Below are positions 26,635 through 34,418 of a DNA stretch of 64,000 nt, piece after piece; the stretch's first letter is position 1, and each line of letters begins with the position of its first letter. The notes under the pieces were generated by a model, which had not been told where the DNA came from, made no database searches, and saw only the letters and a program-made list of their open reading frames with translations. Made by a program: the position numbers and the translations under genes. Origin of the DNA: Bacteroidales bacterium (GTDB lineage: Bacteria > Bacteroidota > Bacteroidia > Bacteroidales > P3). The stretch covers positions 62,001-126,000 of the forward strand of contig JAFROL010000027.1 in the NCBI GenBank assembly GCA_017429685.1, given 5' to 3'.

Positions 26635-28221
26635 TTATTTGTTTGCTGCAATTCTCTTCTTGTTCTCGACGATGCAGACGCGCTGCGGGATGATGACGCT
26701 GACGCCGTTGTAGGCAATCTCCTCTTCGAGGATCTTGACAAACTCGTCGTGGTTCTTCTTCAGCGGCACGATGGTGCGGATGTGGTCGGGGTCGACGCCG
26801 AGGCCCTTGCAGATATTGAAGAGTTTCTGGTTGGCGCTCGAGGGCTGGCCGCCGGTCATAGCCGTGATGTCGTTGTCGAGAATCATAATGATGACGTTGG
26901 CCTTCTCGTTGACGCAGTCAAGCAGGCCGGTCATACCGCTGTGGCCGAACGTACCGTCGCCGATGACGCCGATGGCGGGGAAGATGCCCATCTCCGAGGC
27001 ACCCTTGGCCATAGTTACCGAAGCACCCATACAGACAGTGGTGTTGATGGCACCCATATTGAAGCCCAGCGTGTAGCATCCGATGTCGCCGAAAACGCGG
27101 CCGTTGGGATACTTCTTCATCACGTCGATGACGGCCTCATAGCTGTCGATGTGGGGGCAACCCACGCAGAGGGCCGGCGGACGGTTGGTGACAACCTCGG
27201 GAACGGCAGGACCGTTGGCGACCTTCATACCCAGTGCCTTAGCCACCTTCTCGGCGTTCAGCTCGCCGTCGCGGCGGATGGTCTCGTCCAAGCGGCCGTG
27301 GACAGGCTTGCCTTTGCCCAGGAAGCCCTTGATGTGCTCCTCGACGAAGGGCTGGCCATCTTCGAGAACGAGGATTTCGTCGACCTCGTCATACAGCTTG
27401 TTGAGCATATTGAACGGCAGCGGATACTGGGTGATTTTGACCACCGGGTAGGGGCACTTGCCGCCGGGAAAATTCTCTTGCAGATAGTTGAAGGCGATGC
27501 CGGTGGTGATGATACCGCGGCTCTTGTCGGTGCCTTCGAAATACTTGTTGTAGCCAGACTCCTCGCTGCATTTGGTGAAAGCGGGCTGCTTGTCGATCAG
27601 GCTGCGATAGAGGTTCTTGGCGTTGGCCGGCAGCAGCACGAAGCTCTTCGGGTCGCTGGGGCTGGTCAGCGGGTTCTGCGGCAGGACGGGTTTGCGCTCC
27701 ACACCGGCGCGGCTGTGGGCCAGACGGGTGGGGATGCGATAGAGGATGGGCGTGCCCAGCTTCTCGCTCAGTTCATAGCCGAAAAAGACCATATCGTAGG
27801 CCTCCTGCTGGTTCGAGGGTTCCAGCATCGGAATCATAGCCCAGTGGCCATAGTAGCGGCTGTCCTGCTCGTCCTGGCTCGAGAACATCGACGGGTCGTC
27901 GGCAACGACGATGATGACGCCCTTGGTGCCGATGATGGCGGCATTCATAAAGGGGTCGCCGCAGACGTTGAGGCCCACGTGCTTCATACAGGTCATAGCG
28001 CGCTTGCCGGCGTAGGCCACGCCGATCGAAGCCTCGAGGGCCGTCTTCTCGTTGGCGCACCAATTGGCGACAACACCCTGTTCTTTAGCCTGTTTTGATT
28101 TCATCACATACTCAGTGATCTGAGTCGAGGGGGTTCCGGGGTAGCTGTTGATGGCACTACCGCCAGCGTCTATAAAAGCCTGAGCGATAGCCTCATCGCC
28201 CAGCAAAAGCATTTTTGACAT
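26635..28221 (-). CDS. iorA: Indolepyruvate:ferredoxin oxidoreductase, alpha subunit
   Basis: This 528-residue TPP enzyme subunit begins MSKMLLLGDEAIAQAFIDAG with SAINSYPGTPSTQITEYV. The C-terminal TPP-binding half has CVGCPHIDSYEAVIDVMKK, FGDIGCYTLGFNMGAINTTV and VIGDGTFGHSGMTGLLDCVN, then MILDNDITAMTGGQPS (GDG-x-NDN motif). The C-terminal two-[4Fe-4S] domain of archaeal IorA is absent; the protein ends after the TPP domain in IIPQRVCIVENKKR, as in other Bacteroidales homologs. Well-formed promoter upstream. It is involved in aromatic amino-acid fermentation. Confidence 0.92.
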   Translation of the reverse strand: MSKMLLLGDEAIAQAFIDAGGSAINSYPGTPSTQITEYVMKSKQAKEQGVVANWCANEKTALEASIGVAYAGKRAMTCMKHVGLNVCGDPFMNAAIIGTKGVIIVVADDPSMFSSQDEQDSRYYGHWAMIPMLEPSNQQEAYDMVFFGYELSEKLGTPILYRIPTRLAHSRAGVERKPVLPQNPLTSPSDPKSFVLLPANAKNLYRSLIDKQPAFTKCSEESGYNKYFEGTDKSRGIITTGIAFNYLQENFPGGKCPYPVVKITQYPLPFNMLNKLYDEVDEILVLEDGQPFVEEHIKGFLGKGKPVHGRLDETIRRDGELNAEKVAKALGMKVANGPAVPEVVTNRPPALCVGCPHIDSYEAVIDVMKKYPNGRVFGDIGCYTLGFNMGAINTTVCMGASVTMAKGASEMGIFPAIGVIGDGTFGHSGMTGLLDCVNEKANVIIMILDNDITAMTGGQPSSANQKLFNICKGLGVDPDHIRTIVPLKKNHDEFVKILEEEIAYNGVSVIIPQRVCIVENKKRIAANK

Positions 28222-28261
28222 TTCTTTTATATTTAGTTATTAATTAATGAATTCAATTTTG

Positions 28262-28293
28262 CAAAGATACGAACATTTTGCGACGTGGACAAA
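28262..28293 (-). promoter_or_regulatory. Promoter of iorAB
   Basis: On the minus strand: TTTG (28293-28290), a 20-bp spacer, TATCTTTG (28269-28262), 40 bp before the iorA start. Confidence 0.8.
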
Positions 28294-28361
28294 TCTTTTT
28301 TTCACATCACTGATTTTCAAACCGTCACATCAGCATATCAACACCTATAGTTCCGACAAAA

Positions 28362-29117
28362 TCACCCTTTTATCTGCACTGCGAAGCCCTCGTCGATGAT
28401 GGGTTTGAGCAGCGAGCGCATCTCGTCAGGGGTCACCTTCTGCAGGTTCTGGGCTGGGGTGGGGCGGTCGATGGTGTAGGCCATAACCTCACGCGGACGC
28501 AGAGTGCGGATGATGTCGAGCATTGGCAGCACCACCTCGTCGCGCGTCGAGTCGAAATCAGGGCTGCGCAACAGGCACCATTGCAGGATGAAATCGCCTC
28601 CGAACTGCTTCAGGGATTCGATGACGCGCTGCACGTCATAGCCCGGCGCAGGGTTGTTTATCTTGGCAATCAGCGCGTTGGTAGGCGCATCGATTTTCAT
28701 TATCGGGTTGTCGACCTTGCGCAGCGCGGCAAACACCTCGGGGATGTGGACGCGCGTGGCGTTGCTGAGGACGGAAACTTTGGCGGATGGTGCAAACTGG
28801 TCGCGCAGGGCCAGCGTATCGTCGATAATCTGCGGAAACTCAGGGTTTAGCGTCGATTCACCGTCGCCGCTGAAGGTGATGGAATCGACCTTGACTTTGT
28901 CGGCATAGAGGTCCTGCAGCTTGTTGCTAAGGTCGTGGCGCACCTTGGCGGCCGTGGGCAGCACGGTGTCGCCGCGCCCGTCGCGGTTCCAGCCGCATTC
29001 GCAGTAGATGCAGTCGAAGTTACAAATCTTGCCCTTTTCGGGCAGCAGGTTGATTCCCAGCGAGGTGCCGAGGCGTCGGCTATATATGGGTCCGAAGACC
29101 GTTTCTTCTCTAAGCAT
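28362..29117 (-). CDS. Radical SAM protein (COG0731/Taw1-like group)
   Basis: I start at 29117 (MLREETVFGPIYSRRLGTSL), giving 251 residues; an in-frame Met 16 codons earlier is less likely. The radical SAM cluster motif is CNFDCIYC (C-x3-C-x2-C), followed by SITFSGDGESTLNPEFPQII (the GGE-like motif, here SGDGE) and KVSVLSNATRV. The order VFGPIxSRRLGxSLGxNxLP is typical of the COG0731 group, whose characterised members modify wyosine tRNA in archaea; the bacterial role is unknown. The enzyme would use SAM and a [4Fe-4S] cluster. Confidence 0.85.
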   Translation of the reverse strand: MLREETVFGPIYSRRLGTSLGINLLPEKGKICNFDCIYCECGWNRDGRGDTVLPTAAKVRHDLSNKLQDLYADKVKVDSITFSGDGESTLNPEFPQIIDDTLALRDQFAPSAKVSVLSNATRVHIPEVFAALRKVDNPIMKIDAPTNALIAKINNPAPGYDVQRVIESLKQFGGDFILQWCLLRSPDFDSTRDEVVLPMLDIIRTLRPREVMAYTIDRPTPAQNLQKVTPDEMRSLLKPIIDEGFAVQIKG

Positions 29118-29579
29118 AATTGGTATTTTTAGAAAATGACTCAAATAATTTGCAAAAATACACATTTTTTTTGAGCCGACAGTCTATCATTTGTGCACAA
29201 TCGGTCGAACAATTTGAACCACAGCAGAATAAAGGTGCAAAAATCCGCATTGCCGCCGCCAGGCAATTTTACCCTTCGCCCAGCACAACCTGCCTCCATT
29301 CCTTAAACGACGCTTCGTTAATCAATTGTTAAATTTTAAGTTAAGATGTTAATGATTTTAACTTAAAAACAGTTAAAATAGGCAACTTTTTGTATTTTTT
29401 TCATCATATTGTTTCCCAGACTTCTAACTGGACCAAAGTTTACCCAAACTTTTACCAAATTCTTATCAAAGTTTTGTTAAATTCTAAATCAGTAAACTTT
29501 GGTAGAATTAAGTTAAAATTTTGGTCAGTTTATCCTACGATCGATTCCTATTGTTTTGCGAATCGCGACGACGTTGGCG
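29118..29579. other. AT-rich intergenic region with an inverted repeat
   Basis: No gene is visible. ACCAAAGTTTAC (29432-29443) and its exact complement GTAAACTTTGGT (29492-29503) can form a 12-bp stem with a 48-nt loop. The loop itself repeats CAAAGTTT-like words. Several TTAAGTTAAGA/TTTTAACTTAA words occur near 29330-29375. Confidence 0.6.
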
Positions 29580-29610
29580 TTGGCCGATTCGGCGGAAATG
29601 AGTATTTTTG
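29580..29610 (+). promoter_or_regulatory. Promoter of the BASS transporter gene
   Basis: TTG (29580-29582), a 20-bp spacer, TATTTTTG (29603-29610): a good Bacteroidota promoter about 75 bp before the start. Confidence 0.65.
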
Positions 29611-29685
29611 CAGGGCGAAAAAGGAATGCCGTATTGGGCAAACGCCTGATACCAAACCTTTTGCCAACCGATTAAAGAAACAAAA

Positions 29686-30603
29686 ATGCAGAAATACAGA
29701 AGCTATGTCCTTCCCGCGGCCATCGTTCTTGGCCTTTTGCTGCACCGCTGGTGCGCCGTGCTCAATTTTTTGGTCCCCTATCTGATTTTCAGCATTCTGC
29801 TGCTGACGTTTTGTGCCGTCGACATCCGTCGGCTGCGGATGAGCCGGCTCGATGTGTGGCTGATGCTATTCCAGATTGTGGTCAGCCTGGGTTCATACCT
29901 GATACTGAAGTGGTTCGGCGTGGGCGACATTGTGGCGCAGGGTGTGCTGATAGGCGTGCTGTGCCCGGTGGCGTCGAGCGTGGCGGTAATCAGCTGTATG
30001 CTAGGCGCCAACCGCGAGACGGTGACGGCCTACACCATCATCGGCAACCTGATGGTGGCGGTGGTGGCGCCCGTCTATTTCTCGTTTATCGGCACACACC
30101 AGGATATGCCGTTCCTTGAGTCGTTCTGGATGATTCTCAGGCGGATAAGCATCGTCCTGGGCCTGCCCTTCTTTGCGGCGTGGGCCATCGAGACGTGGCT
30201 ACTGCGCACGGGCGAGCTGCTGCGCCGCCACAAGGGGCTGTCGTTCTACCTTTGGGCTGTGGCTCTGCTACTTACGCTTGGCAAGACCATCGATTTCATC
30301 TTCCTGCACGGCGAGGGCAACTGGGGCAGCATTGCGTGGCTGGGCGTGGCGTCGCTGGCGTTCTGCGTCCTGCAGTTCGGTTTCGGCCGCTGGCTGGGGG
30401 CGCGCTTTGGCGACAAAATCAGTGGCGGACAGCTGCTTGGGCAGAAAAACACGGCTATGGGAATCTGGATGGCGGGCTACTATCTGACGCCGCTGGCGTC
30501 GGTGTTTCTGGCCTTCTACTCTGTGTTCCAGAACGTTTGGAACAGCTGGCAGATGTGGCAGGTCAGAAACGAAAACCAAAACGAAAACGAAAACGAAAAT
30601 TAA
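29686..30603 (+). CDS. Bile acid:sodium symporter (BASS) family transporter
   Basis: The 305-residue membrane protein has about nine hydrophobic helices. The fourth is LIGVLCPVASSVAVISCMLG (BASS-like P-x-A motif), and later QKNTAMGIWMAGYYLTPLAS matches the second crossover-helix motif of the BASS/PSE fold. The substrate is unknown (bile acids, keto acids or other anions in the family). The C-terminus ends in the low-complexity NENQNENENEN, encoded by an AACGAAA-type tandem repeat at 30567-30600. A nitroreductase gene follows 23 bp downstream. Confidence 0.8.
   Translation: MQKYRSYVLPAAIVLGLLLHRWCAVLNFLVPYLIFSILLLTFCAVDIRRLRMSRLDVWLMLFQIVVSLGSYLILKWFGVGDIVAQGVLIGVLCPVASSVAVISCMLGANRETVTAYTIIGNLMVAVVAPVYFSFIGTHQDMPFLESFWMILRRISIVLGLPFFAAWAIETWLLRTGELLRRHKGLSFYLWAVALLLTLGKTIDFIFLHGEGNWGSIAWLGVASLAFCVLQFGFGRWLGARFGDKISGGQLLGQKNTAMGIWMAGYYLTPLASVFLAFYSVFQNVWNSWQMWQVRNENQNENENEN
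30567..30600 (+). repeat. AAAACGA tandem repeat forming the transporter C-terminus
   Basis: Six-base units AACGAA/AACCAA repeat about five times and encode alternating Asn-Glu residues up to the stop. Confidence 0.85.
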
Positions 30604-30626
30604 TTATACAATTAAAAACTAATACA

Positions 30627-31256
30627 ATGAAAGCTAATCTTTTTTTCGCAGCCGCAATGACGCTCGTGATGTTGTCGGGCTGCACAGGCAACAAAGAAAA
30701 CACTATCCAAACCAGCGAGGCCGTCACCTTTGACGAGGTGCTGGCCACGCGCCGCAGCGTCCGCAGCTACGATGCATCGAAAACCATCAGCGAAGCCGAG
30801 GTGCGCGAACTGCTCGTCGCAACGCAGGAAGCCCCCTCGTGGGCCAACCAGCAGCCGTCGAAATACTACGTCGCGATGAGTCCCGAAAAGGTCGAGGCCG
30901 TCAGCAACCTGGTCGGCGAGCGCAACAAGCAGAATATCGCCGGCGCGCCGGTGCTGATAGTCTGCACCTACGAGAAAGGCAAGTCGGGCTTCTTCCAGGG
31001 CCAGCAGACCAACGAGATAGGCGACGGTTGGGGTGCCTACGACAACGGCCTGAGCAACGCCTACTTCATCCTTGCCGCCCGCGCCAAGGGCTACGACACC
31101 CTCATTATGGGTATGCGCGACAGCGACGAGCTGCGCAAGCTCTTCAACATCCCCGCCAACGAAGAGGTGATGGCCGTCATTTCGCTCGGCTACCGCGCCT
31201 CGGAACCAAACCAGCCCACCCATCGCCCCCTGGACGAAATCGCGCAGTTTTCATAG
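30627..31256 (+). CDS. Nitroreductase family lipoprotein
   Basis: The start at 30627 gives 209 residues with lipobox VMLSGC. The FMN-binding nitroreductase fold is seen in EVLATRRSVRSYDASKTISE (the RRSVR phosphate-binding motif), APSWANQQPSKYYVAM, AYFILAARAKGYDTLIMGMR and a C-terminal VISLGYRA. Nitroreductases reduce flavins, quinones or nitro compounds with NAD(P)H; the predicted periplasmic lipid anchor is unusual for a NAD(P)H-dependent enzyme, so the electron donor may differ (inference). It follows the BASS transporter by 23 bp. Confidence 0.85.
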   Translation: MKANLFFAAAMTLVMLSGCTGNKENTIQTSEAVTFDEVLATRRSVRSYDASKTISEAEVRELLVATQEAPSWANQQPSKYYVAMSPEKVEAVSNLVGERNKQNIAGAPVLIVCTYEKGKSGFFQGQQTNEIGDGWGAYDNGLSNAYFILAARAKGYDTLIMGMRDSDELRKLFNIPANEEVMAVISLGYRASEPNQPTHRPLDEIAQFS

Positions 31257-31277
31257 GCTGACGCATTATCTGGGAAC

Positions 31278-31314
31278 AAACGACGCGGAAGCCCGTTGGG
31301 TTTCCGTGTCGTTT
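31278..31314. terminator. Bidirectional terminator between convergent genes
   Basis: A 17-bp stem (AAACGACGCGGAAGCCC / GGGTTTCCGTGTCGTTT, two G-T pairs) with loop GTT lies 22 bp after the nitroreductase stop and 1 bp before the minus-strand gene end. Confidence 0.82.
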
Positions 31315-31315
31315 G

Positions 31316-31897
31316 TTATTCTTCCTTCAGCAGTTCGTCCACCTCGTCGCCAAGTTCGCGGTATTTCTTTTTCTCGCGTTTGTTGACAAGGAAGCCGACC
31401 AACAGACCTGTCGGGACAGTGCTAAACAACGTGATGAGGCCGTCGAAGGTGCTTCGGTTGAATTGATAGACAATAATTGCAACGATAAGTATTCCGCCCA
31501 GAATTTGAATTATGCGGTTTCCGCGCCGGCTGCTGTCGGTACAGTTGTTCACCGTCTCGCGCAATGTCTGCAGCCCGTCGCGACTGCCCGTAAGTGGACG
31601 TATAAGGTTGAATGTGGTCAGAATACCGGAAACTATAATCAGTGCCATTAAAAAATCGAAAGCCACAACCAGCCACAGGTCGAGTATGCCTTCCGTGAAA
31701 TGCAGAAACGTAACAAACGCAGCTCCCACAGCCAAGACAATGCTGTAGAATAGGTTACGGTTAAAGAGATGCTTTGCGTGGCGTTCGACGGCACGCCGCC
31801 ATACGTCGCTGCGAAATGTGCTGTGATGTTCGATATGCTGTTGCAGGCCGCAGAGTTCCTGTTGCAGTTCCTGCTTGATGTCCAAATTGTTTTCCAT
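31316..31897 (-). CDS. Membrane protein paired with ECF sigma factor
   Basis: The 193-residue protein has a soluble N-terminus of about 50 residues (MENNLDIKQELQQELCGLQQ) followed by two pairs of membrane helices (LFYSIVLAVGAAFVTFL, LWLVVAFDFLMALIIVSGI; IIQILGGILIVAIIVYQF, LITLFSTVPTGLLVGFLV) and a charged C-terminus. It starts 12 bp after the sigma factor stop. No known anti-sigma domain (ZAS, FecR, RskA) is apparent. Position makes it a candidate anti-sigma or sensor partner (inference). Compare the gene at 48301-48933. Confidence 0.7.
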   Translation of the reverse strand: MENNLDIKQELQQELCGLQQHIEHHSTFRSDVWRRAVERHAKHLFNRNLFYSIVLAVGAAFVTFLHFTEGILDLWLVVAFDFLMALIIVSGILTTFNLIRPLTGSRDGLQTLRETVNNCTDSSRRGNRIIQILGGILIVAIIVYQFNRSTFDGLITLFSTVPTGLLVGFLVNKREKKKYRELGDEVDELLKEE

Positions 31898-31909
31898 TTT
31901 GCAAGTGAT

Positions 31910-32395
31910 TTAATCGGTTATTTTTTTGAGTTTTTCGCGAATGCGGACCAGTCGCACGCTTACATTGTCGACGCTGATGCCCATTATGGCTGCAATCTCG
32001 TCGTAGGGCAAATCCTCGAGCCACAGCAGTATCAGCGCGCGGTCGAAGGGGTGGAGCTTGCCGATGCGGCGGTGCAGGCGCGAGGCTGCCGGGCATTGCT
32101 CCTCATCGGCGAAAAGATCCACATCGACATCGAGGGGGTTGCTGTAGGGTCGGCGACGCGAATGGCGGTCGGCACTGATGCAGGTGTTCAGCGCCACACG
32201 GTACACCCACGTCTTCTCTGAACTTTGCTCTCTAAAGCTATCGAACCCCTGCCACAGCCGAATAAGCACCTCCTGTGCCAGGTCGTCGGCTTCTTGCCGC
32301 TCGTTGGCGAAGAGATAGCAGACCGAATAGATTGTCTGCCGCTGCCGTTCGACAAGTTGCTCAAAGGCTCGTTCTATTTCTTCTTTGTTTTTCAT
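31910..32395 (-). CDS. ECF-type RNA polymerase sigma-70 factor
   Basis: The 161-residue protein has region 2 (SVCYLFANERQEADDLAQEV, then LIRLWQGFDSF), a short linker with RVALNTCISADRHSRRR, and region 4 (LHPFDRALILLWLEDLPYDE, IAAIMGISVDNVSVRLVRIR). This is the two-domain ECF pattern. It directs RNA polymerase to a specific promoter set. It is followed after 12 bp by a membrane protein gene, presumably its regulator. Confidence 0.92.
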   Translation of the reverse strand: MKNKEEIERAFEQLVERQRQTIYSVCYLFANERQEADDLAQEVLIRLWQGFDSFREQSSEKTWVYRVALNTCISADRHSRRRPYSNPLDVDVDLFADEEQCPAASRLHRRIGKLHPFDRALILLWLEDLPYDEIAAIMGISVDNVSVRLVRIREKLKKITD

Positions 32396-32579
32396 TGTTT
32401 TGTATTTACACGTTAATCCCAGTGAATTGCCTCGATGGGCGTTGGGGATTTAAACCATTTTTGCCCATTAGACGCAATTCTTTTCAAAAAACTACACCCA
32501 GGTCTAAGATTTTTTGCAACTGCCCCAAAAATCCATCCGGGAACGCACAGCAACACAGGTACGCTTGCTGTTCGGACGG

Positions 32580-34043
32580 TTACAATCCCATCACGTCGCG
32601 GGTGCGGTTTAGGGTGTTGCGGCCCACGATGTAGGCGTAGCAGGCCGAGGGCATAAACTGCAGGTTGCCCCAGGGCAGGCTCTTCAGTCCGCTTTGCGTC
32701 ATCGTGGTGACCAGAGCCTGCGAAAGGCCGTTTTTCTGCATAAAGGCGCGGAGCGAGCTCAAATCGTCGGGATTCTCGTAATAGCGGTCGCTCCATTTAA
32801 CCTCGACTGCCCAATCGGGCTTCATACGCCCCATATTCACGCCGACGATGTCCACCTCGCCCATAGCTTTCTTGCCTTGCCGCCAGCTGGCGTAGGCGAT
32901 GTCGGCCCCCAAGCGCGGTATCCACTGGGCATAGATGGCCGTCTCGACCATTGCGCCGATCTCGGCGTCGCTCTGCTCGATAGGCTGGAAAAGAGCGCAA
33001 CGCAGCGACGGGTTGGTCAGGTAGATTTTGAAGCTGTGGTCGCGCTGGTAGCGTTTGCCCATATCGTCGGTGCGGCGTATCACCTTGATGAGGAATGCCG
33101 CTTCGAGATACTGCACGTACTTGCGCAACGTCTCCTTGTTCACGCCCGAATTGGTGGCCAGGCTTTCGTACGAGAACTCGCCTGCCGAATTGTAGGCTAT
33201 CTGCGTGAAAAGCGAGTTCAGCTCTTGCACGTCCGATATGCCGTAGAGGCTGGGCAGGTCGCGCAGCAGCACCTTGTCGATGATGTCGTGGCGGATATAC
33301 TGGCGCGGGTCGGCCTGGTCGTGCAGGTTGAACGCCACTTCGGGATAGCCACCATAATTGATATAGTCTATAAATGTCTTGTTCAGCAATTTGATGTCGG
33401 TGGCCTCGAAGCAGTGGGTCTTGTGGCCGTTCCATTGTATCGACGACTCGCGCAACAGGTGTTCCTCGCTGCGCAGCCTGATATACTCATAGAAGGTCAG
33501 CGGCGGAAGGCTGAAGTCGCTGAAGCGGCCGGCGCCACTCTCGTTGCTGCTCTTCTTGAGGGCTGCGGCGGCACTGCCCGAAGCCACAAAGCGGACGTTG
33601 TGATATGTGTCGAAAAGCGATTTGAGGTGCACCTCCCAGTCTTTCAGGTACTGCACCTCGTCGAAGAATACAAAGCATTCGTTGCCCATCCAGCCGCTGT
33701 TGCCATTGGCCTGCATCGCAAGATATAGCAGCCTTTCGAGGTCTACGCCATTGTATATGGGCGTTTCGACCGATACGAAAACGATATTTTTCGGGCTAAC
33801 GCCTTCGTCTATCAATCGTTGGATTGTATGGAAAATCATAACCGTTTTCCCAACACGGCGTGGTCCCATCAGTATTTGCGCCCGATGCACCTTGTGGTTT
33901 TTCACTAACGAAAAGAAGATGTCCAGATATGATCGTGGTGTCATCCGCTGATAATCGGGCAATATTTCGCCTGTCTGCCACCACGGATTATCAATCCGCA
34001 ATCTTGCAATTATATGTTTTTCAATATTTTCGTTAGGTATCAT
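32580..34043 (-). CDS. AAA-type ATPase with DUF4143 domain
   Basis: The 487-residue protein has Walker A GPRRVGKT (about residues 60-67), Walker B CFVFFDEVQYL, sensor-like VRFVASGSAAAALKKSS, and a C-terminal DUF4143/nuclease-like part with the PD-(D/E)xK-like pieces AMGEVDIVGVN and WAVEVKWSDRY. This common prokaryotic family (AAA_14-DUF4143) has no settled function; toxin, defence or mobile-element roles have been proposed. It stands alone with its own promoter, overlapped by a duplicated palindrome that looks like an operator. Confidence 0.85.
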   Translation of the reverse strand: MIPNENIEKHIIARLRIDNPWWQTGEILPDYQRMTPRSYLDIFFSLVKNHKVHRAQILMGPRRVGKTVMIFHTIQRLIDEGVSPKNIVFVSVETPIYNGVDLERLLYLAMQANGNSGWMGNECFVFFDEVQYLKDWEVHLKSLFDTYHNVRFVASGSAAAALKKSSNESGAGRFSDFSLPPLTFYEYIRLRSEEHLLRESSIQWNGHKTHCFEATDIKLLNKTFIDYINYGGYPEVAFNLHDQADPRQYIRHDIIDKVLLRDLPSLYGISDVQELNSLFTQIAYNSAGEFSYESLATNSGVNKETLRKYVQYLEAAFLIKVIRRTDDMGKRYQRDHSFKIYLTNPSLRCALFQPIEQSDAEIGAMVETAIYAQWIPRLGADIAYASWRQGKKAMGEVDIVGVNMGRMKPDWAVEVKWSDRYYENPDDLSSLRAFMQKNGLSQALVTTMTQSGLKSLPWGNLQFMPSACYAYIVGRNTLNRTRDVMGL

Positions 34044-34071
34044 AACGCTCTGTCATTATGTTTTCAAAATG

Positions 34072-34102
34072 CAAAATTACACATTTTTCCTAAATAAGCA
34101 AA
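34072..34102 (-). promoter_or_regulatory. Promoter of the DUF4143 ATPase gene
   Basis: On the minus strand: TTTG (34102-34099), a 19-bp spacer, TAATTTTG (34079-34072). It is an exact consensus match; the -33 box lies inside the 34095-34116 palindrome. Confidence 0.8.
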
Positions 34103-34251
34103 AAAATATTTGCTTAATTGGGATTTTAGGGTAATTTTAGTGAAAAAATGCCTGATTTTTAGGTGGTATTTTTCTTATTTTGCCAACATATACTATTGGT
34201 CTACATTGCGTTATATAGTGTTGGCAAATTAAGCAAAAAAATATTTGCTTA
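34095..34251. promoter_or_regulatory. Duplicated palindrome (operator-like) flanking an inverted repeat
   Basis: The 22-bp word TAAGCAAAAAAA-TATTTGCTTA occurs identically at 34095-34116 and 34230-34251, each an imperfect palindrome. Between them TTGCCAACA (34180-34188) and TGTTGGCAA (34219-34227) form an inverted repeat. The first copy covers the -33 box of the ATPase promoter, as expected for repressor binding. The remaining bases to 34418 hold no recognisable gene. Confidence 0.6.
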
Positions 34252-34418
34252 TTTTTCCATTCCACTATTTTCTTGCTTTTTTTCCAAAAATACTATCATC
34301 ATTCGCTGCAGAATCGGCCCCAAAAAGGACAAAACCGACATTCCGCAAACAAACAGAACCTCTTTGAAACTAATGCGCTGATTCTGCCTTGAACGGAAAG
34401 CAAAAGCTATTTATTTAT

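Noticed and set aside
26635-28221. Truncation of IorA (no C-terminal ferredoxin domain)
   Set aside because: The protein ends cleanly after the TPP domain, and Bacteroidales homologs of this length are usual as far as I know, so it is not a broken gene.
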